From Bacillota bacterium (GTDB taxonomy: Bacteria > Bacillota > Clostridia > Lachnospirales > Lachnospiraceae), in NCBI GenBank assembly GCA_023410575.1, contig JAEYPP010000005.1:1-64000 (forward strand): a DNA stretch of 64,000 bases, read 5' to 3'. A program made the position numbers and the translations under genes. The notes beneath the pieces are model-generated. The model made no database searches. It was given only the letters and a program-made list of their open reading frames with translations, and was not told the origin of the DNA. The first letter of the stretch is position 1; each line of letters starts with the position of its first letter. This document shows positions 62,771 to 64,000 of this stretch, piece after piece.

Positions 62771-63415
62771 TCAGTTCCAAAGAGAATTGTGAAATACTTG
62801 AATACTTTGCTTTGATGGATGAAAGAAATCTGGTTCATAACCTAAAAATTCTGAGCCTCTGAAAATTCTACCTACAAGCTTTCTTTTCTCTTTTGTAATC
62901 ATATTACCAAGAAAAGTCACATGCTCTGGTCTACCATAATCACGCTCTAGGGCAAGTACTGCTTTTGAGCGGTCAAAATACCAAGGAATCATCGTATATA
63001 CTAATAGTGATTTATTACAAGACATAATAAGGTCTCTTGATTTTGCATAATTGCAGCCTAGGTCATAAACAAGGTAATCATAAGAGACCTGTTCTTGCTT
63101 ATTCAAAAGTAATTTCTCACTTGATAAACTATAAGTTATATTATGTACTTTAAAAGGTTCCTCTTCTAATTGTTCTTTGTTAGAAGATAAACAAAATAAG
63201 TCTCTTTTCTGACTATGTTCAATTACTGCCACTTTAAGACCACAGATATTTGCCAGATATTCAGCTAAAAGTATCGTAATCCATGTTACTCCGGCATGCG
63301 GATGCAGACCAAATACTCCAATGCTCTGTAAATTCTTTTGGTTAAAAAATGAATCGTACTGCGTGCCTATCTCCTCCTTATAAATAATTCTGTAATATCT
63401 GCGAGAATACTGCAT
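62771..63415 (-). CDS. MinD/ParA-like protein without P-loop lysine
   Basis: A 214-residue protein, start at ATG 63415 (MQYSRRYYRIIYKEEIGTQY) with AGGTGAG upstream. The fold order is that of a SIMIBI NTPase (SIGVFGLHPHAGVTWITILL, then LKVAVIEHS, YDYLVYDLGC, SCNKSLLVYTMIPW). The P-loop reads GLHPHAGVTW, with Val at the Lys position, and there is no signature Lys at its start. The ATPase is likely inactive or acts as a binding partner. It overlaps the end of the upstream gene, with which it shares the same oddity. Confidence 0.6.
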   Translation of the reverse strand: MQYSRRYYRIIYKEEIGTQYDSFFNQKNLQSIGVFGLHPHAGVTWITILLAEYLANICGLKVAVIEHSQKRDLFCLSSNKEQLEEEPFKVHNITYSLSSEKLLLNKQEQVSYDYLVYDLGCNYAKSRDLIMSCNKSLLVYTMIPWYFDRSKAVLALERDYGRPEHVTFLGNMITKEKRKLVGRIFRGSEFLGYEPDFFHPSKQSIQVFHNSLWN

Positions 63416-64000
63416 CGCACTCACCTGACTTCTTTCTACTTAACTCTGATTCATAAGGAAAGGAAAAACACTGCCCTTTTGGTATCAAGCCACATAGATT
63501 CTTACCTTCCTTGGCCGTTTGAAAATTTTTAAGAAAGTAAGTATTTCTAAATGATGTCATGTTTTGCAAGCAATGTTCTGTCACTGGCAACTCATAAACC
63601 TTTTCACCAAATACAAGAAAACGCAAGTCACTATGTTCAAAATCCGCAATATTATGACTAGTTAAAGTACCATAATCAGCTACAATAATAGAATATCTAC
63701 TATGATATTGTCCAAGGCAACTTAATTTCTCAACACTTGGCAAAATGGGTATGTGTTCATACTCATAAATCGCATCTTGATTCAATTTCTGTTCCTTCAT
63801 AATAAGATATTTTGCAGCATGGGACTCATTCATCTCTGCATATAAGCATCTCTTTTTATGATTAATCAGATAGGAACATATTAAAAGCGAAATATGTGTA
63901 GCTCCAATATGACTTTGTGTTCCCGCAATTGCTATTAATAATTCATTCTCTTTTTTACGTCCTACTTTTTCTTTAGATATCTGGGATAGCAAGCTGCCAA
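63378..64000 (-). CDS. Second MinD/ParA-like protein without P-loop lysine (5' end probably outside)
   Basis: At least 204 residues from a TTG at 63992; the frame stays open to the window edge, so the true start may lie outside. The SIMIBI-like order is LLIAIAGTQSHIGATHISLL, then KRCLYAEMNES, IIVADYGTL and LRFLVFGEKVYEL. The P-loop GTQSHIGATH has Ala for Lys. It overlaps the next gene by 38 bases, so the two are translationally coupled and probably act together. The missing N-terminal part may hold another domain. Confidence 0.55.
   Translation of the reverse strand, partial: GSLLSQISKEKVGRKKENELLIAIAGTQSHIGATHISLLICSYLINHKKRCLYAEMNESHAAKYLIMKEQKLNQDAIYEYEHIPILPSVEKLSCLGQYHSRYSIIVADYGTLTSHNIADFEHSDLRFLVFGEKVYELPVTEHCLQNMTSFRNTYFLKNFQTAKEGKNLCGLIPKGQCFSFPYESELSRKKSGECDAVFSQILQNYL

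Overview
The window looks like chromosomal DNA of a low-GC, Gram-positive, endospore-forming anaerobe of the Lachnospiraceae, probably close to Lachnoclostridium (Clostridium) phytofermentans. This rests on AT-rich DNA, strong GGAGG ribosome binding sites with frequent TTG/GTG starts, the rpmG-secE-nusG order, a YwmB-like gene beside the F-type ATPase operon, CwlD and a GH18 spore-lytic-type enzyme, and many long hairpin terminators. The species name is an inference and no database search was possible.

Layout. 1-2303: nusG (cut by the window edge), secE, rpmG and an AraC-type regulator with a degenerate receiver domain. 2514-8257: secreted subtilase, oligoendopeptidase F, a LacI-type repressor and a Gx/HepS1-type membrane protein. 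8478-13983: a four-gene export cluster (ABC ATPase, large S-layer-like secreted protein, small repeat-rich membrane protein, FtsX/MacB-type permease). 13984-14354: a heavily folded intergenic region. 14355-19889: a cytidylate-kinase-like gene, then MoxR ATPase, DUF58 and transglutaminase genes as one operon. 20184-21641: an orphan chemoreceptor.

22074-26180: a collapsed prophage of about 4.0 kb inserted in the 3' half of a tRNA-Leu gene and flanked by 58-bp direct repeats. It keeps a CI-like repressor with its operator and divergent promoters, a tail-tip beta-propeller protein, an XhlA-like protein, a holin and an endolysin. The integrase is reduced to its two ends, the endolysin is cut short, and an SOS box with promoter and ribosome binding site points into the cut.

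26289-45405: secreted Big_3 protein, second tRNA-Leu, LuxR-type regulator, dtd, deoB, a PAP2 phosphatase, an operon of methyltransferase / pseudo-C39 surface protein / glycosyltransferase, a gene with 18 octapeptide repeats, a HIT protein, murG, a TSCPD protein, mtnN, a NiaR-like regulator next to an EIIC_2-type transporter, a YfcE-like phosphodiesterase and a GDPD. 45428-49237: a 50-bp-arm inverted repeat and two paralogous secreted proteins behind a strong promoter with a compact structured leader. 49349-57893: YwmB-like gene, a long inverted repeat and the atp operon (two AtpZ/AtpI-type proteins, then a-c-b-delta-alpha-gamma-beta-epsilon), whose c subunit carries the full Na+ ligand signature. 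58097-64000: rpiB, a Sua5-type gene, cwlD, GH18 protein, a gene-free folded region, and two adjacent MinD/ParA-like proteins whose P-loops lack the lysine.

The most unusual content is the collapsed prophage, several pseudo-enzyme or pseudo-sensor proteins (receiver without Asp, C39 fold without Cys/His, P-loops without Lys), in-frame tandem repeats in three genes, and several large hairpin elements without an obvious gene.
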